Positions 8,091 to 17,073 are shown, counted from the stretch's first letter. The stretch: DNA of 64,000 nt from Gammaproteobacteria bacterium (GCA_018222405.1 JAAFAI010000018.1:47288-111287), one strand, 5' to 3'. Notes: generated by a model from the sequence alone, not told the origin. A program made the numbers and translations.

Positions 8091-10082
8091 GTGGAAATTT
8101 TAAGTACTAAGAATAATAATGCGCTGGCAGTGGTCTTTCCTTCTGTCATAAAACATCAAACCAATCTGATAAACCTTAATCGCTGGTGGGATAAAGTGGC
8201 TCTGGTTGGCAAAATTAACAGTCTTAATGTACCTCAGAGTTTGTTAGCTAACATGTTGGATACCAAGGGAGAATTTGCCGACCTGCAGGAATTGCTGATT
8301 GAGAATCTGCTGGCTGAACAGCTCCAACAGGTGGGACGCAAACATCGCTCCATGGCCCAGACGCTGATTGATATCCCCAACCGCAACTTATTTGAACGCA
8401 CCGCAGATGTGGGTTTTCTGGCTACCGATGCCCGGTTTGTTAATTTCTTAAAAGCGCAGCAGCCCGGAGAAACTGAAGTAAATGCTATCGTGCAACACAT
8501 GCGGGAGTATTCGGCCAAGTATTCCGTTTACGATGATATTTTGCTGTTGGACCCTAATGGGCAGTTGAAAGCCCGAATGAATTCGGCTATTGCTGAACAG
8601 TTTGGCACTGACCCGGTTATTCAGGAATTGCTAAATAGCGGCAGGGAGTACATTGAGATCTGCCGCTTCTCAACACTTTTCCCAAATAAGCCAATTTCTT
8701 CATTGTTTTTTGCGCCGGTAAAAGACCCCCGGAATAATAATCTGTTGGGGGTCTTATGCCTGAGCTTTAAGCTCAAAGATGAAATGAAAACTTTATTTGC
8801 AGCGCTGGACGATGGTGGGGCACAGATAATGACGTTGCTGGATGCTCAGGGCAAAGTGCTGGTAGCCAGTGACGAGTCTTTGCTGCCAGGTGGGCAAGTG
8901 ATTGTGGCAAGCGAACAGGACATGCTGATTAATCTGAACGGCCAGCAGTATTTTTGTACTGTTGCACCTACACGGGGATATCAGGGCTATGTTGGGTTAT
9001 CCTGGCAGGGCTGTGTATTAATGCCGCTGTCTAAGCCACTCGAACATCAGGCAGATGATATTGTGGCGCAGCAGGACGTTACTCGCTGGCAGGGTTTTTC
9101 TGCCACGCTCAGCAATATTCAGCACCGTTCCCGGGTGGTTACCGATGATCTCGACCTGGTGGTACTGAACGGTCGTATTGCGGCGGCCCGCACCGATGCC
9201 GATGAGTTTATTCCGATACTGGAAGAAATTCGCCAGATTGGCCGCCAGATGCAGGGTATTTTCAGTCGCTCCGTTAGTCAGCTGATGACTACTGCATTAA
9301 CGACTCACTACAATGCACTCAGCGCGCAGGCAGCATTAGCGATTGATATTATGGATCGCAACTTATACGAGCGGGCCAATGATTGTCGCTGGTGGGCATT
9401 AACAGAAACCTTTACTCAGGTACTCGCCGCCGCCGATATCTCGCCTCAGGCAGCTCAATCAATGAGTGATATTCTGGCTTATATCAACGACCTGTATACT
9501 GTGTATCAGGGCATCTACGTGTATGATAAAAACGGTCGGATCATCGCTGTGTCGAATCCGGGCTTAAGAGAATGGCAGGGAACCCAGGCTACAGAGCAGA
9601 GTCTCTGGCAAAGGGTCATGTCGCTGGCGGATACGCAGCAGTATGCTGTGTCGGCATTTCATCCATGTGACTATTACCAGCAGCGACCCACGTATATTTA
9701 TAATGCGGCCATTCGCAGTGATAACAGCGTGGTTGGGGGCATTGGTCTGGTATTCGACAGTGAACCGGAGTTCCGGCAAATGCTCGATGAAGTGCTGCAT
9801 AATGCCGATGCGAAACGAATGGGGATTTTTGTTGAGCGCAGCGGTAAGGTTATCTCCGCGAGTAGCAATGCACCCTGGCAAGCGGGCGAACACATCACCC
9901 TGCCAGCGGATATTGTTAGTCATGGCAGCGGAGAACAGGGAGCGGGTATTTATACTCTGGAGGGACAGCAGTATGTGGTTGGCTTTGCAGTGTCTAAAGG
10001 TTACCGGGAATATAAAACCACGGATGGCTACTGCAATGATCTTCTGGCGCTGATGGTGGAACAAAACAGTACCGAAGCCTGA
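8091..10082 (+). CDS. soluble tandem Cache-type sensory protein without output domain
   Basis: A 663-residue protein built from two diverged copies of one sensory module. Copy 1 starts near residue 93 (IDIPNRNLFERTADV) and copy 2 near residue 418 (IDIMDRNLYERANDC), about 325 residues apart. Each continues into a PAS/Cache-like part (YDDILLLDPNGQL and YQGIYVYDKNGRI). A helical linker (about 335-400) joins them. No signal peptide, transmembrane segment, kinase, GGDEF or MCP signalling domain is visible, so it appears to be cytoplasmic and to act through a partner. The GTG start gives MEILSTK; the ribosome binding site is weak. The neighbouring XRE gene converges on it. The Cache assignment rests on pattern recognition; ligand and partner are unknown. 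Confidence 0.7.
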   Translation: MEILSTKNNNALAVVFPSVIKHQTNLINLNRWWDKVALVGKINSLNVPQSLLANMLDTKGEFADLQELLIENLLAEQLQQVGRKHRSMAQTLIDIPNRNLFERTADVGFLATDARFVNFLKAQQPGETEVNAIVQHMREYSAKYSVYDDILLLDPNGQLKARMNSAIAEQFGTDPVIQELLNSGREYIEICRFSTLFPNKPISSLFFAPVKDPRNNNLLGVLCLSFKLKDEMKTLFAALDDGGAQIMTLLDAQGKVLVASDESLLPGGQVIVASEQDMLINLNGQQYFCTVAPTRGYQGYVGLSWQGCVLMPLSKPLEHQADDIVAQQDVTRWQGFSATLSNIQHRSRVVTDDLDLVVLNGRIAAARTDADEFIPILEEIRQIGRQMQGIFSRSVSQLMTTALTTHYNALSAQAALAIDIMDRNLYERANDCRWWALTETFTQVLAAADISPQAAQSMSDILAYINDLYTVYQGIYVYDKNGRIIAVSNPGLREWQGTQATEQSLWQRVMSLADTQQYAVSAFHPCDYYQQRPTYIYNAAIRSDNSVVGGIGLVFDSEPEFRQMLDEVLHNADAKRMGIFVERSGKVISASSNAPWQAGEHITLPADIVSHGSGEQGAGIYTLEGQQYVVGFAVSKGYREYKTTDGYCNDLLALMVEQNSTEA

Positions 10083-10101
10083 AAAGACGGACCCATTTTA
10101 C

Positions 10102-10836
10102 TTATTCCCGGCGCATCGCCTCAAATAGCGACGGCTCCCAGGGGCGCATGGCCATAAGCAAGCCCATATGGGTGCGCTCGCTTATGGGTAAGCGGGCATC
10201 TTCTTCATTAAGTTCGGCCGCCTCCCGGGTTAGCTGATTGAGTCGGCGCTGAATAATTTCCACCGAACTCGCCGAATAGCGCCCGCGCAGGTAAAAGCGA
10301 AAAGCCCAGGGCTCGTTTTTCTTCGGGGCCATAAACTTAACCATTACTTCCTGCTCCATAAACCGCTCCAGAGGGCCGCCGGGGATCCATCGAAAGTCCT
10401 GGGCAATCAACAGGCGATAGCGATTACCGGGCAAAAACTCTATCAATTTCAGGCGATCCAGTTTTACCATCAGCCGCACGGCTTCAGTTTCACTGATATC
10501 ATAGTAATCAATGATCTCGCTAAATTGCCAGCCGTCGCGTACGCACACAGCAGCCAGCAGCAAGCGCGGATCCTCCAGCAGTTCGCGCTCCTGCGCTTCC
10601 GATAGCTGGGAAACCCGAGGCTGAGCCTGAGCAACCTGAATAAACACATCGCTCAGGGTTAAACCTAAAGCCTCACAAACCTGCTCCAGACGTTCCAGAG
10701 TAAAACTCTGTTGTGAGAAGCACCGTTTTATACTGGCTTCACTCAGTTGCAGTTGTTCAGACAGGGATTTATAGGTCATTCCCTGTTCCTTGAGTAATTG
10801 CTTTAAACGCTGTGTTACCTGCTTAATCTGACTCAT
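10102..10836 (-). CDS. XRE-family transcriptional regulator with C-terminal effector-like domain
   Basis: A 244-residue protein. Residues 1-65 are a lambda-repressor-like helix-turn-helix (LKQLLKEQGMTYKSLSEQLQLSEASIKRCFSQ is the two-helix core). Residues 90-135 resemble a second winged-helix-like segment (FSEIIDYYDISETEAVRLMVKL). The C-terminal 100 residues are of unknown fold and end in a PWEPSLFEAMRRE tail. It is divergent from the small secreted protein gene at 10952, with a short palindrome between them, so autoregulation and control of that gene are plausible. It ends 19 bases from the Cache gene stop with no obvious terminator. Confidence 0.85.
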   Translation of the reverse strand: MSQIKQVTQRLKQLLKEQGMTYKSLSEQLQLSEASIKRCFSQQSFTLERLEQVCEALGLTLSDVFIQVAQAQPRVSQLSEAQERELLEDPRLLLAAVCVRDGWQFSEIIDYYDISETEAVRLMVKLDRLKLIEFLPGNRYRLLIAQDFRWIPGGPLERFMEQEVMVKFMAPKKNEPWAFRFYLRGRYSASSVEIIQRRLNQLTREAAELNEEDARLPISERTHMGLLMAMRPWEPSLFEAMRRE

Positions 10837-10860
10837 AGTATTAAAATTCGATACCTTTGG

Positions 10861-10877
10861 TGTAGGAATATACTACA
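10861..10877. promoter_or_regulatory. candidate operator in the XRE/secreted-protein divergent promoter
   Basis: The inverted repeat TGTAG-N7-CTACA lies 25 bases upstream of the XRE gene and about 75 bases upstream of the divergent gene. The size and symmetry suit a dimeric XRE repressor. It was not tested. Confidence 0.35.
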
Positions 10878-10951
10878 AATTTTAATTAAGTTTACTTATT
10901 TTCTACCGGGGATTAGCTTGAAGGAGAACCAACTAATGAAGGAATATGACC

Positions 10952-11293
10952 ATGAAGAAATTAGTTATTGCGTTGCTTACCGGTGTTGTTGTTAGTCAGG
11001 GCGTTATGGCGGCTGACTCCGTTGATCACAGCGGTCAGGCCAGTAAGCACAGTGTGCTGGCCAGTGTGGAAGGCGCTGCTTCAACGGCATCGGTAGCCAG
11101 TGCCGTGGTTGCAGCACCAGTGATTGTTACCGGCCTGAGCGTGGTGGCTGTCGCCGACTCAACCCACCAGTCGGTTAAAGCCCTGCATGCCAAGCATCAG
11201 CAAAACACTAAACCTCTTACTATTACCACCCGCGTGATCACGCGCGATCCACCGCCTTCAGAAGTAGTAGTAGAACAAACGGTAAAACATTAA
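10952..11293 (+). CDS. small secreted protein of unknown function
   Basis: About 113 residues with a Sec signal peptide (MKKLVIALLTGVVVSQGVMA, cleaved before ADS). The mature part contains an Ala/Ser/Val-rich hydrophobic run (about residues 40-68) that could insert in a membrane, then a His/Lys-rich stretch (HAKHQQNTK) and a basic tail. The ATG at 10952 is preferred over the one at 10946 because AAGGA at 10939-10943 is correctly spaced only for the later start. It is the first gene of a probable three-gene unit with the DUF2145 protein and the YiaA-like protein. No family was recognised. Confidence 0.65.
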   Translation: MKKLVIALLTGVVVSQGVMAADSVDHSGQASKHSVLASVEGAASTASVASAVVAAPVIVTGLSVVAVADSTHQSVKALHAKHQQNTKPLTITTRVITRDPPPSEVVVEQTVKH

Positions 11294-11337
11294 GGGTTCA
11301 CCCTCAGGGTTTGCCCTAAGGGTTTGCCCTAAGGGTT
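11293..11337 (+). repeat. 13-bp tandem repeat forming consecutive small hairpins
   Basis: AGGGTT recurs at 11293, 11306, 11319 and 11332, exactly 13 bases apart. The last two full units read AGGGTTTGCCCTA, each able to form an AGGG/CCCT hairpin. The array begins on the last base of the upstream stop codon and ends 20 bases before the DUF2145 start, where it could tune expression between the two genes. Confidence 0.7.
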
Positions 11338-11357
11338 AATCAGACAAGGAGCTGATC

Positions 11358-12149
11358 ATGCGAGTCATTATTGCAGTACTATTGATTTTCCTGACTGCCG
11401 GCGCCGAGGCCGGCAGTCAGGCCCCGTCAAAATCGGTATTTCAACCTGAGCAAGTCATTGACTTTGCCAAGCAGGTCGAGCGGTATGCGGCAGAGCATCA
11501 GGCTCACGCCTTTATTATCGGCCGGGTTGGTCGCCCGGAAAAAGAGCTACCCAAAGGCATTAAGTTTACCCATACAGCGGTGGCGGTTTACTCTGCTATT
11601 ACCCTGGATGACGGCAGTACCGAATACGGTTATGCCATTCATAATCTTTATCAGCGCGCGGATGACCCGGGTCGCAGCGACATCATTGTTGATTACCCGG
11701 TGGATTTTTTCTGGGGCGCACAAACGCTTAAGGCTGGCATTGTAATACCAAACCCGGCGGTGCAGGAACGCCTCATAGCGCTAATCAGTGAACAAAAGCA
11801 CCTTGGTTTGCACAACCCCCGTTATTCGGTAGTGGCTAACCCTTTTAACAGCGAGCGCCAGAATTGTACTGAGTTCACCCTGGATATGCTGCAGGCGGCC
11901 ATGTACCAAACCGAGGATAAACAGCGTATCAAAGCCAATAATGCCGCCTATTTTAAGCCTCAGCGAGTCCATATCAGTCCGCTAAAACTGGCGGTAGGCA
12001 GCCTGGTGACAGACGGGGTAACTACTTCTGATCACAAAGGGCGGGTTCGTACTGCTTCCTTTACCACTATTAGCCACTACTTAGCGCAGTTTAACTTATC
12101 TCAACATGCCGTGGTGCTCTATGCCAACGGCCGCACTCAAGCTATTTAA
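11358..12149 (+). CDS. DUF2145 family exported protein
   Basis: A 263-residue protein with a Sec signal peptide (cleavage after AGAEA). The body matches DUF2145 as known from other proteobacteria: FAKQVERYAAEH, GRVGRP, KFTHTAVAVYS, YAIHNLYQ, a DYPVDFF segment and IPNPAVQERL. A conserved Cys (C170 in RQNCTEF) and His (H72 in FTHTAV) could form a papain/NlpC-like active pair; this is inference. It lies in the periplasm or on the envelope. AAGGAG precedes the ATG. It is followed 14 bases later by a YiaA-like membrane protein. The family has no assigned function. Confidence 0.82.
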   Translation: MRVIIAVLLIFLTAGAEAGSQAPSKSVFQPEQVIDFAKQVERYAAEHQAHAFIIGRVGRPEKELPKGIKFTHTAVAVYSAITLDDGSTEYGYAIHNLYQRADDPGRSDIIVDYPVDFFWGAQTLKAGIVIPNPAVQERLIALISEQKHLGLHNPRYSVVANPFNSERQNCTEFTLDMLQAAMYQTEDKQRIKANNAAYFKPQRVHISPLKLAVGSLVTDGVTTSDHKGRVRTASFTTISHYLAQFNLSQHAVVLYANGRTQAI

Positions 12150-12163
12150 CCGAGGATATCGAC

Positions 12164-12616
12164 ATGGAAATCTCAACTCAAAAGATAACCAATGCACCCA
12201 CCAAAGCTTTTCGGATTGCTGCAGTCGCGGCGCTTATTATTGGGGTTGCCAGTTACCTGATTGGCTTATTTAACGCTTATATGCAGCTTAATGAAAAAGG
12301 CTATTACCTGACAGTTATGCTACTGGGACTTTTTGCCGTGGTGTCTTTACAGAAAACCATCCGCGATAAAATGGCTGGTATTGAAGTGACCCGTGCATAC
12401 TTTATCGCTTGTGGGGTTGCCACTGTGGCTGCCATCGCACTATTAATTGTGGGGCTATACAACGCGGAGCTGGCACTGAGTGAAAAAGGCTTCTTCGGTA
12501 TGGCGTTTGTACTGAGTATGTTTGCTGCGATCACCGTGCAAAAGAACGTACGGGATTGTGCTGAGGTTCTTAGCAATAAAACGACAGCACCGGTTACACA
12601 TTCGCAGGATAGTTAA
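12164..12616 (+). CDS. yiaA: YiaA/YiaB-type inner membrane protein
   Basis: 150 residues with four predicted transmembrane helices arranged as two copies of the YiaAB two-helix domain. The copies share Y(L/N)..GLYNA-like and EKGYYLTVMLLGLFAVVSLQK / EKGFFGMAFVLSMFAAITVQK segments, so the protein is an internal duplication. The enteric relatives YiaA and YiaB are inner membrane proteins of unknown biochemical role. It has a GAGGA ribosome binding site and closes the putative three-gene unit starting at 10952. Charged loops and a hydrophilic C-terminus lie outside the membrane. Confidence 0.82.
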   Translation: MEISTQKITNAPTKAFRIAAVAALIIGVASYLIGLFNAYMQLNEKGYYLTVMLLGLFAVVSLQKTIRDKMAGIEVTRAYFIACGVATVAAIALLIVGLYNAELALSEKGFFGMAFVLSMFAAITVQKNVRDCAEVLSNKTTAPVTHSQDS

Positions 12617-12814
12617 TTTACAGGGGGAATGATAGAGAATCATGCGGTGTACCGGTAATGGTTAAATAAGTGGGTACATCGTTGATTTCTATCAGTGTCG
12701 TATCTCTGATAGCAAGTGTCGGATATTTGCTAACGGTTTAACAGTTCAATAACTACAGTGAAAAAGCAGACCTTTTAACGGTATTCAATTTCAGTCAGTT
12801 ATAGGAATTTAAAT

Positions 12815-15037
12815 GTGAAACGTTTAGCGCTTTGCCTGATATTAGCAGTTACACCTCTGTGTGGAGCGACCGCACAAGATAAAGTCATCGTGATTCCCGC
12901 CAGACAGTTACTAGATGAGGCAGACCATATCACTGGTACTGAAGCATCCAGCGACTGGTCCAGTATCACTATTAAGGTCGATTCTGCAGAGGGTAGTTTA
13001 CGCAGAGAATATAAAAATGGTGACTATGCCAGGTTCACTAAAAATGAGGTACTTGAGTATGGTGACGGCGCAGAATATCTCGCTACCGTGAAACAGATTA
13101 AGCAACAAGCTAAATCTCTGTACGGCCAGTTCCAGACGGGGGCATTCTGGGGGATAAAGCCAAATGGCCAGGCATTGAAAAGCGGTTTTCTGTCACTTAA
13201 CCAGAAAATTGCTGAGCTGGATACTGATAATCCGTTAAAAACAATAACCACTGATTACATTGAAGCGTTTATTGAACAACTAGAGTATTCGTTGGAACTT
13301 GAGGGAGGCTTGTCGGCTCAGGAAGATAGTGCGGTAGCCGAAAGTTTTTTTAATACGTTTGATTTCGAGGTTATGCGGCGACTGGGTGAAGCCTATAAAC
13401 CCTTTGCCACTAAGGCAGACCCTAATCAATACCCGTTGAGTTTTTTAATTGGGGTCATGCAGACTTCCAATATCATGATGGTAGCAAAATTTATCGATGA
13501 ACAAGGCGGAAGGAATAAGGCTTGTCATCCGACGCAATCTCCCGAAATGTGTAGATCCCTGGCTAAGCGGGCGCTAAGTGTAATTCCTGTTCACATTGAG
13601 CAGCGTAACGTGAAGGAAGAATACTGTGCGCTCGTACTTAAGTATGACTGGATGAATCTGCAGGCATATGCAAGCCCGGTAACATCCTGGTCGGAAGCGA
13701 GTGACCAGTATGATAGCCTGCGAATGCAGCATGCTGGAGAACTGGCAGCAAGTATCGGGAGCTTAAGCAGTGCAGCGAGCGATTGTCTGATAAGTTATGC
13801 CGGAAATGTGACTACAGGGCTGGTAAGTAATACCCCTGCCGCAAAATTTTATGAATCGGGAATTAACCAGGCTGAACAAAAAGCAGCAGCGGATGAACGG
13901 CAATTAGCACTTAAACGCCAGGCCATAGAGAAGGCGATGGGGCGCGCCATCAATGATCTGGTAGCCAGCGACACAATTGATATTGAACTTACTACAAGCA
14001 TTTATAGCAAAGCGGTTAACACCGCAATCGCAAGCCTTGCTGCATCCGGTAAATATCCTGATGTGGACGCTGCTGCCGTGAAAGAGGTGATTACCGCTGA
14101 TGCCATTAAACTCAACATTACTCAAAATATAACGAGAATAGCAGAACAGCTTGCTTCGGCTGAATTTGCCGCACAACCACAAGAGATATTGCTTAAGAGT
14201 GAATTAGTGGCAGCACAAGACGCATTTCGTGCCAAGGTAGCATCACTGTTGAGTAATTATCGTAACAATGGACAAGACACCAGCGAGTTACAAGGAAAAG
14301 TCATCGAAGCCTTTAACCACAAGATTGAACAACAGTTTAAGGCAAATGATAAGCCCGTCGCACAGTTAGCAGAAGATAAAAGACAGCAATTACTGGCAAC
14401 GGTAAATAAAGCCTCGCTACTTTCTGATGAAGGGCTGCAGAGCGAATTTAAGCGCTTGCAGAATGAAGCGTCAACGTTTTCAAAACGAATCAGCCATCCT
14501 GTGTTCAATGAAACGCACATTTCATTACTCGAAGATATTCGACACAATTACTTGCTGCAACTTCAACAAGAAGCAAGAGCTAACCGGATGGCAAATGTAT
14601 TCCAGGAAGGCGATGTCTGGCAGTGGTCTGCGCAATGTCCGGCAGGCGAAGTCGTCTATAATTTCGATTTTGCTGATTTTTCTAAACTGGACATTCAGCA
14701 ACGTTCTAAATCAAAAGTGTGGTTTGTGAAGTTTCCCATTACCTATTCTGGCTATGCAACGAACAGAAAGAAAGAGACCAGGGCAGCAACGGCTGATGGC
14801 ACCATGAAAATAGAGTACAGTGTATCAAACCGGTCTGGTACCAATGTGTTACTCACAATGTTTAAATTAACAAGCGGTTTGAAGGGCTATCGTTTACAGT
14901 CAATAGGCAATAATCGCTTTAAACTGGCGGATTCAGCACTGTCACTTTTATCAAAAGGAAAGTCTGATTGTGCAGATGAAAAGTTTGTATTAGTCAGAGG
15001 CGCTGACCTGGAAATACTACAATATTCCGGCTTTTAG
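12815..15037 (+). CDS. large exported protein of unknown function
   Basis: A 740-residue protein with a Sec signal peptide (MKRLALCLILAVTPLCGATA). Residues 130-330 are helical with paired cysteines (CHPTQSPEMC, EYC, SDC), suggesting disulfides. Residues 350-600 are strongly helical and charged, probably coiled coil. Residues 605-740 form a beta-rich C-terminal domain (FQEGDVWQWSAQCPAGE ... VWFVKFPITYSGYA). No known family was recognised. The start is GTG behind TAGGA, because an ATG two bases earlier runs at once into a stop. It stands alone, with no close neighbour on the same strand. Its base composition is more AT-rich than the flanking housekeeping genes, hinting at acquisition. Confidence 0.75.
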   Translation: MKRLALCLILAVTPLCGATAQDKVIVIPARQLLDEADHITGTEASSDWSSITIKVDSAEGSLRREYKNGDYARFTKNEVLEYGDGAEYLATVKQIKQQAKSLYGQFQTGAFWGIKPNGQALKSGFLSLNQKIAELDTDNPLKTITTDYIEAFIEQLEYSLELEGGLSAQEDSAVAESFFNTFDFEVMRRLGEAYKPFATKADPNQYPLSFLIGVMQTSNIMMVAKFIDEQGGRNKACHPTQSPEMCRSLAKRALSVIPVHIEQRNVKEEYCALVLKYDWMNLQAYASPVTSWSEASDQYDSLRMQHAGELAASIGSLSSAASDCLISYAGNVTTGLVSNTPAAKFYESGINQAEQKAAADERQLALKRQAIEKAMGRAINDLVASDTIDIELTTSIYSKAVNTAIASLAASGKYPDVDAAAVKEVITADAIKLNITQNITRIAEQLASAEFAAQPQEILLKSELVAAQDAFRAKVASLLSNYRNNGQDTSELQGKVIEAFNHKIEQQFKANDKPVAQLAEDKRQQLLATVNKASLLSDEGLQSEFKRLQNEASTFSKRISHPVFNETHISLLEDIRHNYLLQLQQEARANRMANVFQEGDVWQWSAQCPAGEVVYNFDFADFSKLDIQQRSKSKVWFVKFPITYSGYATNRKKETRAATADGTMKIEYSVSNRSGTNVLLTMFKLTSGLKGYRLQSIGNNRFKLADSALSLLSKGKSDCADEKFVLVRGADLEILQYSGF

Positions 15038-15367
15038 AATATTGGGTCTGCAACGTTATGGAAGGATTACCGAATAAAAGACTAGCCTGATATGGTGCAG
15101 GCGCATTATTTAAGTGCGTCTATTGGGATGGCGTATTGGATAAAGTGTTGATTTTAAAGATGTATTTAATTGTCCTGATGATTGCGTTAACTCCAATGTT
15201 TTGATTTGAATTCAAAACCTAATTTGGTCATAAAGCCTGCGCCTTTCTCTCAGGGAGCGGGCTTTTTTTATGCTCCGCCAGGGAATGTAGCACGATGGGC
15301 TGCTGACTGATCTTTTGTTTGCTCCCAGGATTATAAACAATACGGACGAACAACACTGGAGCTCGCA
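15038..15367. other. 330-bp intergenic stretch with a possible microprotein and a terminator
   Basis: Between the 740-residue protein gene and the MscS gene. It holds a 19-codon hydrophobic open frame (15145-15204, GTG start, weak ribosome binding site) and a rho-independent terminator (15232-15269). Nothing else was recognised. Confidence 0.5.
15232..15269 (+). terminator. rho-independent terminator
   Basis: The stem AAGCCTGC pairs with GCGGGCTT (one G-T wobble), flanked by A and T runs, with seven T residues at the end. It probably ends transcription from the 740-residue protein gene or from the small frame at 15145. Confidence 0.8.
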
Positions 15368-16405
15368 ATGGACGCTTCTACCAATGAGCTGGTTACTGCT
15401 CTGAATGCCTATTGGCAGGCATTAGTCATTAAATTACCAGCCATTGCGCTGGGCCTGGTTATTTTGTGCCTCACCTTGTGGCTGGCCGGGCGTGTTTCGG
15501 CAGCGCTTATCACGCCGATCGGCTATCTGTCTTCCAGCCCGTTGTTGCGGTCGGTCAGTCAGCGAGCTATCAGTCTGATTCTTATCCTGTTTGCACTTTA
15601 TGTGTTTTTAAAACTATCGGGGCTTTCCGAGTTTGCCGTCGCCATTATGAGCGGTACCGGCGTGCTGGGACTCATTCTGGGATTTGCCTTCAGGGATATC
15701 GCCGAAAACATGATTGCCAGCTTGTTATTAACCGTGCAGCGGCCATTTCGTATTGATGATGTGGTACAAATCAATAATTACACCGGGGTGGTTCAGAAAG
15801 TCACGACACGGGCTACCACGCTGGTGGATTTCGATGGGAATCATATTCAGATACCCAATGCCGTGATTTACAAAGGAACCATTAAGAATCTCACCGCAAA
15901 CCCTAAAATGCGCGGCCGGTTTACCTTAGGTATTGGTTATGATGCCGACTGTCAGCAGGCTCAGCGGTTGGCATTACAACTTATTGGTGAGCACCCAAAC
16001 GTACTTAAGGAGCCTGAGCCATTAGTGCTGGTTGATGAGCTCGGCTCGGCGACGGTAAATTTAAAAGTGTATTTCTGGATCAACGTAGAAAGTACCAGCG
16101 TAATTAAAATGGCATCGGTACTAATGCGCGACCTGGTGGAGCTGTTTACCGCTCAGGGTATCAGCATGCCGGATGACGCCCGTGAAGTGATTTTCCCACA
16201 GGGCGTACCGGTAACTATGGTGAATAATCAGGAGCAGGTCAGTGAACAAAAAGAAGCGGTTCAGCCAAGCCCGGTTAGCGAGCCACAACCCCAAGCGATA
16301 AAACACGCGGCTGCCCCCGACGATGTCTCCAGTGAAAATGACGATATCCGTCGCCAGGCAGAAGAAGCCAGGGCCCCTGAGCAGGGCGCGAATATTTTAT
16401 CTTAG
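15368..16405 (+). CDS. MscS-family small-conductance mechanosensitive channel
   Basis: A 345-residue protein. Three transmembrane helices (about 22-45, 65-85, 90-115), with the last being the pore helix (VAIMSGTGVLGLILGFAFRDIAENMIASLL), are followed by the MscS beta domain (FRIDDVVQINNYTGVVQKVTTRATTLVDFDGNHIQIPN) and an alpha/beta C-terminal domain to about residue 275. It opens under membrane tension and releases solutes after osmotic downshock. The final 70 residues are an unusual hydrophilic tail rich in E, Q, P and A, absent from short MscS. The ribosome binding site GGAGC is moderate. It appears to be a single-gene unit. Confidence 0.93.
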   Translation: MDASTNELVTALNAYWQALVIKLPAIALGLVILCLTLWLAGRVSAALITPIGYLSSSPLLRSVSQRAISLILILFALYVFLKLSGLSEFAVAIMSGTGVLGLILGFAFRDIAENMIASLLLTVQRPFRIDDVVQINNYTGVVQKVTTRATTLVDFDGNHIQIPNAVIYKGTIKNLTANPKMRGRFTLGIGYDADCQQAQRLALQLIGEHPNVLKEPEPLVLVDELGSATVNLKVYFWINVESTSVIKMASVLMRDLVELFTAQGISMPDDAREVIFPQGVPVTMVNNQEQVSEQKEAVQPSPVSEPQPQAIKHAAAPDDVSSENDDIRRQAEEARAPEQGANILS

Positions 16406-16547
16406 TGCGGGTATGGCATTAGAAATTTATCTCACAAGGCGCTGTGAAGCCTGCCTGGGCAGTTTTTAATGTTCTGTTAATGTTGCTGTAAGGCTCTTTT
16501 CATTGTTACAAGCTATACTCAATGAGGTCAAACAGAAGGAGTTCGAT

Positions 16548-17048
16548 ATGATAATAACGCGATTCTTGCCAACCTTAATGACACTGACTATCCTGATGAC
16601 TTCGGCTGTCGCTGCATCGACTATCAATGGGATAAACGACCACCTCACCTCACAAAACGCAGATAATGTCAGTTTCAGTCAATATACCATTGGTATTCAG
16701 GCGAAAGGCGTAAATGAAGTGCAAAATACAATTTTTGCTTTGCCGCTCTGCAATCCAAATAGCTCCGGTTTGACCATACTCGCTGAACCATATTTGTTAG
16801 CGTGTTATTACTTTAGTCCTGTGGTCAGTCACAATAAACAGGCTTTCGTTGCAGAGTTCCAAATCTCTCCCGACTTGGGGAAGTCGGTAACATTCAAAGG
16901 CTGGCCTGCATGGATTAGGGATGGCAATGCGCCACCACCAGGCCACTACGACACGGATTCAGCGGATAATCGCCATGTGAGAGTAGAGTTTCGATTTGGA
17001 TTTTATGTGAATCAAAACGGGCGGTTGCAACTGCAATTAAATGATTAG
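16548..17048 (+). CDS. small secreted protein of unknown function
   Basis: About 166 residues. The ATG at 16548 is chosen because AAGGAG lies at 16536-16541 and the protein then begins with a signal peptide (MIITRFLPTLMTLTILMTSAVA, cleavage before ASTI). The mature domain (about 140 residues) contains two cysteines (ALPLCN and LLACYYF), which may pair, and the strands VSFSQYTIGIQ, AFVAEFQIS and VRVEFRFGFYVNQNG suggest a beta-sandwich. No family recognised. It converges on npr and shares a weak intergenic hairpin with it. Confidence 0.65.
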   Translation: MIITRFLPTLMTLTILMTSAVAASTINGINDHLTSQNADNVSFSQYTIGIQAKGVNEVQNTIFALPLCNPNSSGLTILAEPYLLACYYFSPVVSHNKQAFVAEFQISPDLGKSVTFKGWPAWIRDGNAPPPGHYDTDSADNRHVRVEFRFGFYVNQNGRLQLQLND

Positions 17049-17073
17049 TCTTAGCCACCCGCAAAGAAACCAA

